Source of the DNA: Mactra quadrangularis
Lineage: Eukaryota > Mollusca > Bivalvia > Venerida > Mactridae
Assembly (NCBI GenBank): GCA_025267735.1
Contig: CM046298.1
Coordinates: forward strand, 37,013,264-37,077,263
Length of the DNA: 64,000 nt
Direction of reading: 5' to 3'
The notes below the pieces were generated by a model, which had not been told where the DNA came from, searched no databases, and saw nothing but the letters and a program-made list of their open reading frames with translations. How positions within the stretch are numbered: the stretch's first letter is position 1; each line of letters begins with the position of its first letter. The position numbers and the translations under genes were made by a program. Shown here piece by piece: positions 23,247-36,357 of the stretch.

Positions 23247-25795
23247 GGAGATCCATGGATAAATTCCTGAAAGCGAGTGGTAGTGTACTAAATACGCTGT
23301 CTTATACGTTATTGTATTTGGTTATCATGTGTATAGAGCGTAAATATTGACCCCGACCTGGTCTTTCACATTTACATCTAATAATTGTCTACACATATCC
23401 CAACGAAAGTCAGTACCACGCCTATTCTGCACTTCGGCAACGATCGTAAAATTATAGAAATGTTGTTTGTGTGTTAAGTTTAACTCATAATCCTCACGGT
23501 CAATGTGTAAACGAGCATTAAAACTACATTCGTATTCAATGTAATGAATATTCTTTCATAAAGGTCCGGTCGGGGTCAATATTTACGCACAATACAAGTT
23601 AAGTTTGCTTTGTACTGTATTGTGTACCGAAAACAAGTATTTGCCGATTTGTAAATAAAACTCCGAATTTCTGATTAAAATGAAGATTGCGCTCATACAA
23701 AAAGTAATACAATGAGGACAGAATAATTTTATTCTATTGTTAACGTAGAACATCATTTGTCAAGAAATTCATACCTCTTAAATAATTCATACAATTGATG
23801 TAAGATTCTTTAATTGAAAGAAATATAGTCCCAAAGGAGAACTATTAATGTAATACACGGAATCAATGATCTTTTGATTTCCGAGATAACACATTCGTTT
23901 TTCCTTTCATTGTACTTTTACAAATTTTTCACAGAGTTTGATAAAAATTAAAAATGTCAGTTTCTGTGATGGTTTATAACAGAAATTATATTATAAAGCG
24001 TTTGAAGCTTCTTTAATAAATATCTATACTTTTTGAGTTACCACTTGAAGTTAAAAAAACTTGTGATTCAAATGTAACACGAGCAAATATCGTATTAAAA
24101 TACAGAGAGATTTGATGTGGCATAAATGAAATTAAATATTTCATTTAACTACGAGGTACTACAGGGAATGAAAATTAAAATTAATTGAAACTATGAAGAT
24201 AATTTGTTTCATTTCGTATATTCAATGCATTTGATTAAAGCATTTGTTTCAAAAATAAGTACATGTAGAGGCAGACTTCGATTGACTTATGTTAAATAAA
24301 TTTTGAACAGATCAGATGCTGAGTGTCACAAAAATTAATTAAAACACGTAAGAAACTACAAAATTAAATTTACAAGAAAATTACATTCATAACACAAAAT
24401 CACAACGTCAGCGCAACGTAATATTAACATTGTTGTTGTAAAGGTAATTTTACTTTGAACGCGATATTGTGAAAAACTGAGAACGTTCACTTTCCTTTTT
24501 TATTTCATTAAAATGACTCAAAAAGTAAGTTCTTTTCAAAAATCGCGATAAAAATTTGACCACCGTTCTGTGTTGATTTGAAAATAAAAATTATAACTCG
24601 GCAATTGGTGAAACCTTCTGGACGTAAAAACCCTAAATTCAGTGATGAAATGTACAATCTTTAAGACTGGCGTGATATTTAGACAATCGGAACAAAATGA
24701 TTGTATGCAACAACATTTCAGAAACATTTTGGTATAATTACCATTGGCCTCAGACATTCAATACTTTAAATATATGTGTTTAACGTACTGCATGCCTGTT
24801 TTTAGCGCGAACCATTGTGCCGTCCATAATGAGGAAACTTGTTCATTCTAAGAAAATGTGGTTTTAGATTGATTGAGCGCGTACATGTAGTAGATGACAC
24901 TTTCGTGATTTTTCAACTCTAAGTATAGTTTATAACGATGTAATTCTAGAACTCTGACCTAAAAATCAAGAGGAAAATTTATTAAAATGTCAAATCATAA
25001 TATAACAATAAAACCTTATCAGTATTTCTAAATATGGAAAGTGACCAATCAACTACGCACATACTTAGTGTTTAACTAGTTCGCGAAAGCAATTAAATTA
25101 TCATTGAATTATAACTAAAATCAAATTGGATTTTATGGCGGTTATGGTAAAATTTTCTGCTATAACGAATGCAAAATTTAGATATCACGGAAATGAGTTA
25201 TCCAACGTCTTAAGTCCATGAGCAATATTATTAAGAGTAATGAGGTTTACTTTTTTGGATCAGTTGCATTAAACTTATTTAAACAATACCATTCTAGGTA
25301 CATTTTGTACATGAATCTGGTTACAGATAATTGTACATGTTTACGCTTAAATCTTATGTTGGAGAACTAGATGTTTTGCATATTTCCGTCATTTAATGAA
25401 TTAATGATTTTTCACTCCCACTCACAATACTTGTGACTTACTGATAGTTCGATTAATTATTATATGTAAACAAATATACTCAAACATTATCACTAAGGTT
25501 ATTGTGATACTTGTTTGATTGCAAGGTATGTTAATTTTGGAGGGAATAGTCGCGCATATTTTTATGAGTATCACTGTAGTTATACTATGTCAATCTTGAC
25601 ATATCCATCTTGACTGTTTATGTCCGGAAAGATAAATCATATATACTATAAAATGTTCTTACTGCAAAAGCACGAAGGTAGTGAGAAATGTGAACGAATT
25701 CCAACAGGTTAAGACTGATATACAATGTACTTACCAACAATTAACAGACCAAAAACGTAACTGTTAAGCCATAACAATAGACGCACATCTTACAA
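23247..25795. other. Long AT-rich stretch, no gene seen
   Basis: No exon-like open stretch with splice sites, tRNA boxes or repeat partner was noticed. A 73-codon minus frame at 24536-24757 has no recognisable motif. Confidence 0.4.
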
Positions 25796-26070
25796 ATCTG
25801 CTATCAGTGTACACAATTTTCAATCACCATACAATAATGTGCTGCAATCACACACACAAATTTGCAATCAGTATACACAAGTTGTTACCATCATCTAATA
25901 ATGTGTTGCAATTAGCACACACAAATTTGCAATCAGCATACACAATTTGTTACCATCATCTAATAATGCGCTGCAATTAGCACACACAAATTTGCAATCA
26001 GCTTACACCATTTGCAACAACTATACAGTAATTTGCTGCAACCAGCAAACACAAATTTGCATTCATCACA
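25796..26070 (+). repeat. 65-bp tandem repeat, about four copies
   Basis: The phrase ACAAATTTGCAATCAG recurs at a spacing of exactly 65 bp (TTTGCAATCA at 25861, 25926 and 25991, TTTGCATTCA at 26056). The words TACACAATTTGTTACCATCA, TAATAATGTGCTGCAATTAG and CACACACAAA lie between. The first and last copies are the most diverged, typical of minisatellite edges. It is not open in any frame and resembles no satellite I can name. Confidence 0.9.
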
Positions 26071-29000
26071 CATTAGGCAGACACTTTGAGGGTTTTCTGT
26101 ACTAGGATCAGTGTAAAGTCAATGTCCCATTATACAATCTAAATGACTAGTTTAATGCTTTGTCTATATTATGATGTTTTCTCTCGCAACACTAAGTGTT
26201 AGGAAAAAAATGCACTTGTAATTATATACTATCAATGACACTAATATCACGTCTAGATGAACAAATAGGTATAATCAAAGAGGATGTATGAAATCAGAAT
26301 GTACTTATCATACTCAGTGTTTTTCCTGAAAGACGGACAAACGATAAAGATGCTTTAGTTTATCAGAAAATGCATAAAAATATTTCATAATAATGGAAGA
26401 CTTAAGACAACTTAGTTTTTATTCGTTTCTTTGAGCTATGAAAGGACACAGTACTATTGTCCGAAACATCACTGTGTGTGCCTGTGTCAAATACTAAAAT
26501 ACGTTCCGTTTTTTTGGAATACAACACTACCTAAGATATTAAAGAAATAATGTTGTATTTATAAGTTATATATTTTCTTTTACATATTTGTTTTACAAGT
26601 TGTTTGTTGGAGGTTTCTTTACGGTGCATTTAAAAGTGTGCAAAACGTAAATTAAAAACCATCCGGCCATTCATAATGTATCAGAAACATCTAACAACTC
26701 ATATGGCAAAGAGACTATTGAATTTTACCATTTATTTCTTGACATTTTATTTGTTGAATGTTCAACGGTCAAATAACTTTTTATAATGTAGAAATACGAG
26801 TAGATGTTGACAGATTTATAGTTCTACACTCTTAGAACAGTTCCTGATTTTGTGAAACTAGACATTTGTGTTAAAGATCAAGAGGAATTGTGATTTTGAA
26901 ATGCCAAAAATAAAATCAAAACACGTATAAATTGCACTGTGGCATTGTTTTATAACAATTAAATATTTGAAAACAATATCTCGACAATTATATACGTGTT
27001 TATATATACCCAAACATACTTATATTTTTGGTTTTGGTATGCTTTACCCATCTTTTCGACAAAAAGACACTTCAAGCATTACACATAATTTTGTGTTAAT
27101 ATATAAAAATGTATGTAGCATCAGATAATTTCTAGTTTGTTTTTTATCGTTACTATTAACTATACATAAGTGTGCGTCTGGTAGTTTAGCTTTATGTAAT
27201 CTGGCGGTCAGTTTAAATGTCTGCAGCACATATTGGATGGGTGTCTTACTGTGTCTTATCGTACTGATGATGCGATTTTACTAACGTTTACAACACCACG
27301 GCACATGTGTAGAATCCATTTCTGGACGATAATTAGGTTATTTCCAAACTATCGTATGATGTAGGTAATTACTGTCAAAATAGTCGACTAAATCACATTA
27401 TCGCCCGGAATAATTCTAATCTAAATGGTATTTGTTAATTGAATTCCAGGTCGATCTAATATGCAATGAAATATCCTATATTGGAAATACAATAAAATAC
27501 CATAAACACATGTTAAATAGGAATTTTGATCAATGCAGATCATTTTACGGAGAATTTGACCTGCTACACGAAAACACCATTAAACAACACGTTTGTAACT
27601 TCCCTAAAGTTACAAAACTGCAGTGCAACCAGTGTTTCATATACGAAATTGATAGTTTACAGAGAAGTTAATGTCCCTTAACTAAATGATTGTCTAACTG
27701 TGATGGAATCACTCAGCTTATACCACCACGAAGTAAACATAAACAGTACAAAATATCATGTGAATTCATAATTTAGAACAAAATAAACACACTTTGAAAA
27801 TCATATAAATGTTTTATATGAACATTATTATTACTTTTTTAGAGACGGGTAAAACAAACTAGTTTGGATTGCAAATGGAAATTATTGAAGTCCCACTATA
27901 TTCCAGGTATCAATAATGAAAAAACGTCAGTTAATATACATTATTACTCGGCACAAGATCATTTGGTTTTTCCTTAACAAAATATAAGTTATACCCATCA
28001 TCATTTCTATATCATTTTCTGCTCCTTTCTGAAACCATTATTAGATTTTGTCATTACTACAATAGATGGAGGAAAATCTATATGCAGTTATTACCCTATC
28101 ATCAACGACAGTAATAATACCCTATGAGGAAATGATAGCTATGCTTGTACTCAATGGTGCCCAAGTTAAGATGATGTATTTTGCCATTTTTATGTCTGAA
28201 AGGGGCAAACTATAAGTACTTTGTCTTTTAGACATTCACTGCACGAAAACGCAATAATATTGAAAAACCATTGTGCTTTGTTGTTGTTTCTTCATACTTT
28301 TGCAATCCATAGAAATGTTTATAATGTTGTTTTTTGATGTTTAAACACGTTTCTTTGAACAAGCATTGCCATTAAGCTATTCTGTATATTTTACTCTAGA
28401 CTTTCATATCTATGCATTTTGTCTTATAGCACAAAATATTTTGATTGTTTTGGGATTATTCCAGAGATTGTAACATTAACCAATATGAATATGTCTAGAA
28501 TACAATATAATGACATCTCATTGTTGTCTCAAAATGCCTATTATAATCAAATATAATTGTACATTCAGTAGAGGATTTTTACGCCTTGAAATATCTGTAA
28601 TTCAAACATCCAAGCTTGAAATGAAATTTTTTACGCTAGCATAATTTGTATTATAATTTTTAAGAATATGTCAGATTGATCTTACTTTGTAATTTATGCC
28701 AACCAATGAGTCGATAGAATCATTAAAATGTAAAACAAATGTTATAATATGCATCATAAGACGATCTGAAGTTGGAAACAAAAATTGGAATTTATAGAGA
28801 TGGGCCTCGCTCTAGATAGGATATTTTTACAAATTTAACTGTCAATACAAATTGTATTATTATAAATTAGACTAAAGATATAGACTTCAACGTGGATGCT
28901 TTCTTCGTAATGGAAATAGATCAATTTGTAAATCACGTTGACATGTAACCGTATATACCAATACGAAATATGAGAAAAACAAGACAACAAGCCCATTAAA

Positions 29001-29791
29001 ACATGACAATTCCATACAACTAGACACAATAACTGTTTTCTATACCCAGCGTCTTTTTGAATAAACGTAGTTGCAGTGACATGACACGATAAACTACAAA
29101 TTAAGAAGTACATGAAGCAGATAAGACTAGAATGTCAAGTAACACTATTATATAATCACATCTGTTTAAAATATTACGTAAACATTCTGTCTGACGATGA
29201 AATTTCCGTACATGTCTCTTGTAATAATTATTAATTTCACAAATGTAATGCCTTCCTGAAAATGTTCTATGTTAAGTAATTCAACTGAAATGCACTTTTG
29301 TTTGTTTTAGCTTCTAAGAACGTCAGACACCATACTGTAATATAGTGTTTAGTTCCACTGTCGTAAAATATCAAGCTATAATAAAGCAGAAAATGTAACA
29401 TTGTAATTATTTGGCAATGTATATATGGTTACCCAATTTACAGTTATCAACGTTTACCATGCAGGTAATTTCATTTTAAATACTTAATTCTGAATCTACA
29501 TGCGTAAGGTTATCAATAAAGTACGGTCTCAAAAGTTACGTTGAAGAAGATTTATTCCAAAACTGGATACAAGATGGACGCATTTAATAAGGATAACTCG
29601 CTGTGAATTACAGCACTGTTTCTTCAATTTCGGTCAAGGTTAGTTGCTTATGAAGGGAAATATAGACTGTGATCTTTATTTCGCGATTTTAAAATTTTGA
29701 TATTGCATGTTTTAAATGATCCGTAATTGTTGAAATATTTAAAACTGTCCTGAAAGAATATCTGATAATTCTCAGAACCAAAACACTTGTC
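26071..29791. other. Long AT-rich stretch, no gene seen
   Basis: It contains short blocks near 26753-26783 (TGTTGAATGTTCAACGGTCA) and 27174-27192 (TGCGTCTGGTAGTTTAGC) that recur in the same order at 36509-36540 and 36680-36697, implying an old diverged duplication. No exon was recognised. Confidence 0.4.
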
Positions 29792-29796
29792 TAAAA

Positions 29797-29865
29797 ATGC
29801 ATTCTTAATAATATTGAATTTCACATAGTAATGCATTCTTAATAATATTGAATTTCAGAAAGTAA
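29797..29865 (+). repeat. 34-bp direct duplication
   Basis: ATGCATTCTTAATAATATTG plus AATTTCA occurs twice in tandem (starting 29797 and 29831) without a mismatch in the core. This is a recent small slippage or duplication event. Confidence 0.85.
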
Positions 29866-30005
29866 TAATTGACATTTCATGTTTAGAAAGTTTTACAGTC
29901 ATTAACAAATGTAATGTTGAAACATGAGAAGAAACAATCATATTAATGAATGTGCAGTCAAGTGTGTTAAACAGTTCATCCTACAAAAAGCTGATTTCGA
30001 GACAG

Positions 30006-30291
30006 TTTATTTATTTTTTGGAGTTAACGCCGCGTCAACACAATTTTAGGTAATTTTACGGAGTCCAGCGCACCTAACCTAGCTTTCCTGGACCCTTGTC
30101 TATAACCAGTACTCACCTACCCTTCTACAAGGCCAGAAACGTCTCCATATTATCTAATCAATGGAGGAAAATCGACATTATTGTCAAATTTTCATGGAAG
30201 GGTATAACCTGGGATGAGATTCGAACCCGCAGCCCCTCGGGCACGAGTATCCGAATCCCGGCGCGCTACCAACTGTGCTATCAACCCGAGT
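30006..30291 (-). mobile_element. SINE family A, full length, perfect 14-bp TSD
   Basis: On the minus strand it shows the tRNA-like head (TAGCACAGTTGGTAGCGCG, GGTTCGAATCTC), body (CTTCCATGAAAATTTGAC, GGCCTTGTAGAAGGGTAGG, GGTCCAGGAAAGCTAGGTTA) and tail (GACTCCGTAAAATTACCTA, ACGCGGCGTTAACTCC, then AAATAAATAAA). TGATTTCGAGACAG is duplicated perfectly at 29992-30005 and 30292-30305. It is one of the youngest-looking insertions here. Confidence 0.95.
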
Positions 30292-30305
30292 TGATTTCGA
30301 GACAG

Positions 30306-32082
30306 ACCATTTCTATTGTAGGAACAATCTCAAGCTCCTTTTCTATGTCGCCAATTGTAAGGTAATATTCTGATTATACGTTCAGTTGGTTTATATTGTG
30401 ATTGCTAAGTTATAGAGCATTAACGACGATTGCTAATACATTTTAATTGTTCATACGTTTCAAAAAACGCTATTTGTTAATAAAACTCTGATTTCACTAA
30501 ATAATGTATTTGCAGCTTTATGATGGCTACCTAAAGGTAATTGTTTAACAGTTATTAAGACAAACTTTGGCTTGGTTTTAAGATTCGATTGTCAAGACTC
30601 ATAGAACATAGGATCTATATGTTTGTATGTATACACTAGTATTTGATAAGATAATATATCATGGCTCAAGAGATGATGTTTTTAAGTTTAAATCTAATTA
30701 CTTCTTTGATAATTATATTATACAGGTTGGTTAGATTATGTCAAATACTCGAATCGCAGGTATTATGACAATTTAAACATTTTATCATTATTGATAGAAA
30801 AATGAGATACAATTTTATTTTTTCATGGAATAATCCTTCTGTGCTTTGATGCATATTACCTCTTTGCTCCTAACTATTTGTCTAAATTAAAAGAAAATAA
30901 GCCAAAGGGACATTTTAGCTAGAAACCAGTGCATTCATATATATTACTGAGCCATTGCTTTGTTTTTTATCTTCTACATAAAAGTATATGTATAAATCTA
31001 GCCGTTAACTTTTAGTAAAAATAAGTCAATTAAGTTGTTAAATGTTGACTTGAAATTGGATGAGAGTCCATAATACCGTTTCTAGACGCACAATGTTTCA
31101 CTACAACTACTTTTGGTATCTAGAATAATAATCGGTTCTTTAGTGACGCAATGTTGCCTGAAACAAGTGTATAACTTACACACTGTTTTGCAAGACGATT
31201 ATGATAGATTTTGAAACTAGACGAACCCAATCGTGGGCTATATTATCGAAGATGTAACAGGTAATGGATTCATACTTTGCTCCACTACTTTTAAAATACA
31301 AACACACTGACAATGCATTTTCAAACATCGAATAAATTATCGTCAGCATACCAACATATATCTGATAAGTAAATGTGAGTTTAGCCACAAATGTCAAATT
31401 CCAAAAATCAGCTTGAACTAATGCATTTAATATAATCATAGCTACCTTTAATCAATGAAATTGGTTCAAACATTTTGGCGTTTAAATAGAAAATTTAATA
31501 TTCATTTAGCAACTTATACTACATGTATTCCTATTTAAAAAAGCAAACAATTGATAAAAGTGTTAAGTAATGCCCATTATGTTCAAACTAGTCAGCTAGA
31601 TAAGTTATCTTTCTAGAATTAAAGAGCTGTTGCTGTTTCATGAAGAAACATGTCAGTATTATTTACAGAGAACATAAACTAGTGTTTAGCTATCGGCGTG
31701 AAAGCTTGAAGAATACATATTGATAAGAGGGAAAACAAATTTGTCAGTACTTTCGACTGCAGGCAAATTGTCCCTAAAATATGGACTGCTGCTGATCAAT
31801 ATGTTCACAAATCACTGCTTCATGAATAATGGATATACATTTGACCAATTACAGTAATGTTTTACGACGAGAGAGTCCTACATACTAAGCCAAAGGCATC
31901 TTGTGACCCATAAACAGAAGCAGAATTGTCAAAGCGATCAAGCACAACTATATATGCCTGATTTTGATCACACAGTGTGTTATCAAAATGAAAAGGAGAT
32001 GTTTATAGAAACTCTCACAATTTGAAGCATACATGCGTAGTAACTTTCACATGAATGATCGTAGCAATGATCCTCTAAGTAA
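30306..32082. other. No gene seen
   Basis: AT-rich sequence. Several GT/AG-like sites occur but none bounds a convincing open exon. Confidence 0.4.
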
Positions 32083-32457
32083 TAAGGGACCTTAGTCAGT
32101 TTGTTTCCCTTGTTTACTCTTTAAATGCCATTGGGTAGGTCCAATTAGTTGGATTACTCCGATTTTACCCTTACTCTTCAATGTCTATTTGCCAAAATTA
32201 ATCTTAAAAAACTTTTTTGTAAACCTTATAATTTGTTTGAAATTAAAGCTAAGTATTTTTAGGGTTAAGAACTATCTAAATTTCATCACTTCTGTAAACA
32301 TCTTCATTAACAAGAAAGATATTAGATGAAATATTTTGTTATTTTTATATAAGAATTAAATGATAAAATCCGAGGATTCCAACTGTAAGGACCTACTTAC
32401 CAATTGGATTGCTTCAGATTTTGTCAGGGAAAGATAACTGACTAAAGTCTCTATTGA
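32083..32457. mobile_element. Long-TIR MITE (TTAGTCAGTT termini)
   Basis: The left end, AATAAGGGACCTTAGTCAGT, is inverted at the right end as ACTGACTAAAGTCTCTATT. Diverged similarity continues inwards for roughly 95 bp per arm (TTTCCCT, GTAGGTCC, AGTTGGA and CGATTTTA on the left; their complements on the right). No ORF and no clear target-site duplication. The same terminal sequence also stands at 62759-62791, just before the 63-bp array. Confidence 0.7.
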
Positions 32458-32531
32458 AACATTGCCTTAGTGCTTCTGCTCTTGGAAATTGAAATCAATT
32501 TTGTAATAATGTTTTAAGCTATCTGTTTTTT

Positions 32532-34683
32532 ACAGATATCGGAACGTGCAAGTTGTCACACGGTACGGACGGTACACGCACGTTATACGAACACGGACTG
32601 CACGTTACACGATACACGAACACGATAGATAGCTTGATTTGCGGTAAAATACACGATTCCGAGTCTCGATACACGTTTAACACGATTGTTCGAAATCCTC
32701 GGCTTTTTTCGCCCATAGAAAAACGTTTCAACGACGACACGTTAAACGATTAATGCGTCTCAAATGTAGATTGAAAACAAAAAATATTCTTCTGTTTCGT
32801 CGTAAATGTGTAACTAAACAATATAAGTTTTGTTAAATTTATTGAAAATCGAGTTTACCTGCTCAAATTCTTAAAAACAAAATGTCACAAGTTGGCTTAA
32901 ATCGAATTTAAATTCACGCACACGATTGTCAACTTCGAAATCACACGATAGACAAAGAAATAAAAATTTAAATATGTTACATTGGTTCATTACACAGTTA
33001 AGCTTGATTGTAAAATATAATATTGTATCAATAAATTTATTGAATATCGACATTTTAAGTAGAAATAAAGGTACACGATAGGCGGGCAGTCAATACACGA
33101 TAGACAAAAAAGAACACGATTGATAATATTTTGTATAAAAATTGAATTAGTACACGGTGTACAACAAAAATACTAACTGTATAATAAAGAATATTATTAC
33201 TGTCAAAATAATTTAATGTCATTCTTAGTAAGTTTGTTTTAATCGAATTAAAAACCACGAAAAGCCGATCAACTCACACGATTGATAAAAATACACGTTT
33301 AAAGTTTTTTTCCTTTGTTTTCTTCAAATCATTCATTGAGAAAAGATGTCATAATTGTATGTGTATATGTTTCAAAAGTTAAACACAGTCTTAGTTTGAT
33401 TGTAAAAATATAAGCAAGTCATATAGTATAGATTATTTCATTGAATATCGACATTTTAAGTAGAAATAAAGGTACACGATCGGCGAGCAGTCATGACACG
33501 ATAGACAAAGAAGAACACGATTGATATTTTTTATCAAACAAATTATGTAAGTACTTGATGTATAACAAAAATACAAACAGCAGAATAAAGAATAACATTA
33601 CTGTCAAAAATTGTTTATGTCATTCTGTGTAAGTTGGCTTTATTCAGATTTAAAACCACACACACGATAGCCAGCGAAACCCACACGATAGAAAAAGAAA
33701 TACACGTTTCAAGTTTTTTCTCTGTTTTTATTTTCAAGCCATTCATGGTGAAAAATACTTTGAATTAGTATATTTTTTCAAAACACAGTATACGCGTGAT
33801 TAAAAAAATATAAGCATGTCATATTGTATAATGGTCGCCTTTTTAGTAGTATGTATACTCGATATAAACGTTTACATGCAGTGCTTGCGTGAAGACGCGG
33901 TATTAAGACAGTACACACACCTCGTGTTAACTTACTATTTTATGCCGACTACAAAATCGATATTTAAATAAAAAGTTTTACATATAAATGCGCAAATATG
34001 AGGGAATAATACGAATAAACTGTAAAAACTAAATAATTTAATTTACTTTAAGAATTAAAACAATGATGACTTTTTTAATCATATAGAGTCGTGATAAACG
34101 AGTTCTTGACCAAGTGAGATGTCAATTATAACAGTTTGTTTATTAAACGCTTTAGCCACTGACAAACAAAGAAAATGTTTGATGATTAAGATAAATGAAA
34201 GCATGTGTTTACATTTTAAATATAATAATATTATAACGATTATTTTAATTTAGTAACAACATTTCGGTTGGGCCGCAATTTAATTGACCGCAGATTGGTC
34301 CGGAATAAGCCGCAGTTTATCGACGTACGACATTTAAACGGGAATTTCCGGTTTAAACAAAGTCAACATTTATTCTAAACTCAACTTAATGAATCGCGGT
34401 TTTTCTTTTTGTTTACGGATGATGATTAGTCGACAATGCATAAGTATTTAATACATTTATACGTATGGATTTGTCAATATCTCGGGCACACGATACACGG
34501 TAATAAAACGCAAAATCACAATATCTCGGACCGATTTTTACCGTGTATTTACACGATGAGCGGTCTACACGTTACACGATTGAAATACACGGTGAATTAT
34601 ACACGCACACGGTATGAATGATACACGCACGATACACGCACGATACACGCAAATTTCGGAAACTTGCACGATCCGAGATCTGT
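32532..34683 (+). mobile_element. 2.15-kb ACACGAT-rich element with inverted ends, class unknown
   Basis: The ends are inverted: ACAGATATCGGAACGTGCAA on the left and, reversed, ACAGATCTCGGATCGTGCAA on the right, about 22 of 24 positions matching. Between them the plus strand holds about 18 exact copies of ACACGAT and about 40 CACG words by eye, all in one orientation. They are densest at the two ends (32560-32750 and 34490-34680). A core of ~400-bp tandem repeats occupies 32843-33835, and a unique GC-richer block with GGCCGCAATTT and GACCGCAGATTGG lies at 34260-34370. No long ORF is present. I see no target-site duplication: the flanks are TTTTTT and ACTATG. The layout (unique ends around a repeat core) recalls non-autonomous Helitron/Helentron-like elements of molluscs, but TC/CTRR ends are not evident. 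Confidence 0.7.
32843..33835 (+). repeat. ~401-bp tandem repeats (about 2.5 copies) inside the ACACGAT element
   Basis: TGAATATCGACATTTTAAGT followed by AGAAATAAAGGTACACGAT occurs at 33041 and 33442, a 401-bp period. A partial copy lacking about half the unit starts near 32843 (TGAAAATCGA). Each unit carries ACACGAT at conserved places: after GGT, before AGACAAA, before TGATA, and after the CACA run. The heptamer positions are better kept than the AT-rich filler between them, judged by eye. Confidence 0.85.
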
Positions 34684-36012
34684 ACTATGACGCGAATGTA
34701 AATCAATCCGATCAATTAGAGTTTTAGTGTCTTCATAGATTCCTGATCGTGTAATGTTGAAGAAGTATTAGCAATCTTAACATTAGTAAAGTTTGTTGTC
34801 AAGATATAAAAATCGTTTCTAAAAAGTGTGTTATTTTCTATTATTGTAGTCTAAATTTCATTTGTGTTGAATAAATCATTCATAGGTGATAGACTTCTGT
34901 AGACAAACATTCAGAAAATATCAGCTTTTAGTTTTATCAGTTTACTTTTTTTACATTGTGTTAGAAAAATTATGCGATTCCAAATATACCAGACAAAAAG
35001 TCTGAAATTATTCACTTTCCATTATAAATAGACATATATGAACAAATTAAGATAAAAATCTAGCGATGTGTTTTGGTGATTGTTTTTTGTCTGACAATAA
35101 CGGTTTAACAACTTGTAGATAACGTATTGATGCATGCGCTACTGATATATGTTGAATTTGCTAGGTATATTGATGAGCATTTATCTTATTTACAGTTACA
35201 ATAACCATTTTATTCACACAAATATAGTATTAAAACGTAGATCCATAAATGTATTCTAATGAGAGAAATACCTACTTCTTATCGACACAAAATTGTACTT
35301 AATTTAGTTAAATTATCAGAATCAATTTGGCAAACAAAAATACAATTATTCAGTAATAAACTGATAATTTGAGGTTAACTTGATAACACTTCAACTAATA
35401 CCTGATACAATGTATGTAAAAGTGAATTCTTACGAGAAATCGTCTCTTACAAAGTTTATATCACCGAGTATCGGTGCATTATACGGTAACATTAAAGTTT
35501 ATTCACAATGCATGCTTGGCATTTTGAATACTTTTGCAGTTTTAAATTACAATTTCAACGTAACAGACAGTATACATGAACTTGTAATGAAAGGCAGCAC
35601 AAAAGCTAATTGATTTCAAATAGGAAGTCAGTACATGCTAAACTGTGTTTAGAAAACGTAAGCTATATTTAAACCATACTTCTCATTTGTACATGTTTTG
35701 TTTGTATCGTGTCACAACATTTGAAGACATTATCATTCTCACACTATTTCAAACTATTTGTAATTTCATGTCTAAGTTTTTTAAGGTGATAAGAGACGAA
35801 CTTGGTTTTCATTTGAGGTCTAATGCAATGTTTACATTTTTACAAATGCAATTCATGATATTGGAGACAAATTGGGTACGTTTAAATAATACTGCATCAA
35901 CTCTTCGTGCATAGTGTTTATCACTTTGAACGAAGTAAGAACGCTTAACCATGAAAGGAACGTATGCACCCGAAGGTGGTTAATAATATTGCTGACAACG
36001 TTATGTTTATGT
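34684..36012. other. No gene seen
   Basis: AT-rich sequence. The open frames at 35380-35613 and 35645-35914 have no recognisable domain. Confidence 0.4.
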
Positions 36013-36357
36013 TAACACTAGAACAAATTGTCGATATAGTGCGTACAAAAAAACAAAACACTGTTTATAATAACAATACAGTGAACTAACCCTCGACAAG
36101 GGATGCCCAGGATGACTTTAAAATAAACAATTGTGATATGTATTACAAGTGTCTTAGTTGTTGGTGTAATGGAAAGCGTTCTACCATAACAAGCATGATT
36201 TACAGTGGTGGTGGTTTATCAACTATGCTATTTTTGTTAAAATGAATTACACAAATTTTATTTTCAATACTGCCTACCCCTGAAATGAATTGTCTCAATT
36301 TTAATGTTTACCAAAACACGTTTTGTTTTTTTGTACGCACTATAGTTTGTGTTAGTC
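36013..36357. mobile_element. Possible TIR element with a perfect 25-bp inverted repeat
   Basis: TATAGTGCGTACAAAAAAAC plus AAAAC at 36035-36059 is the exact reverse complement of 36320-36344. Weaker inverted similarity continues outwards (AACACTAG versus GTGTTAGT). Between the arms lies a sequence with an A-box-like word (TGGTGTAATGG at about 36162) but no good B box. No ORF or target-site duplication was found. Confidence 0.6.

Noticed and set aside
25796..26070. CRISPR array
   Set aside because: The repeats are tandem without unique spacers and the DNA is clearly eukaryotic.
36155..36225. tRNA-like SINE head (TGGTGTAATGG)
   Set aside because: No acceptable B box follows at tRNA spacing.
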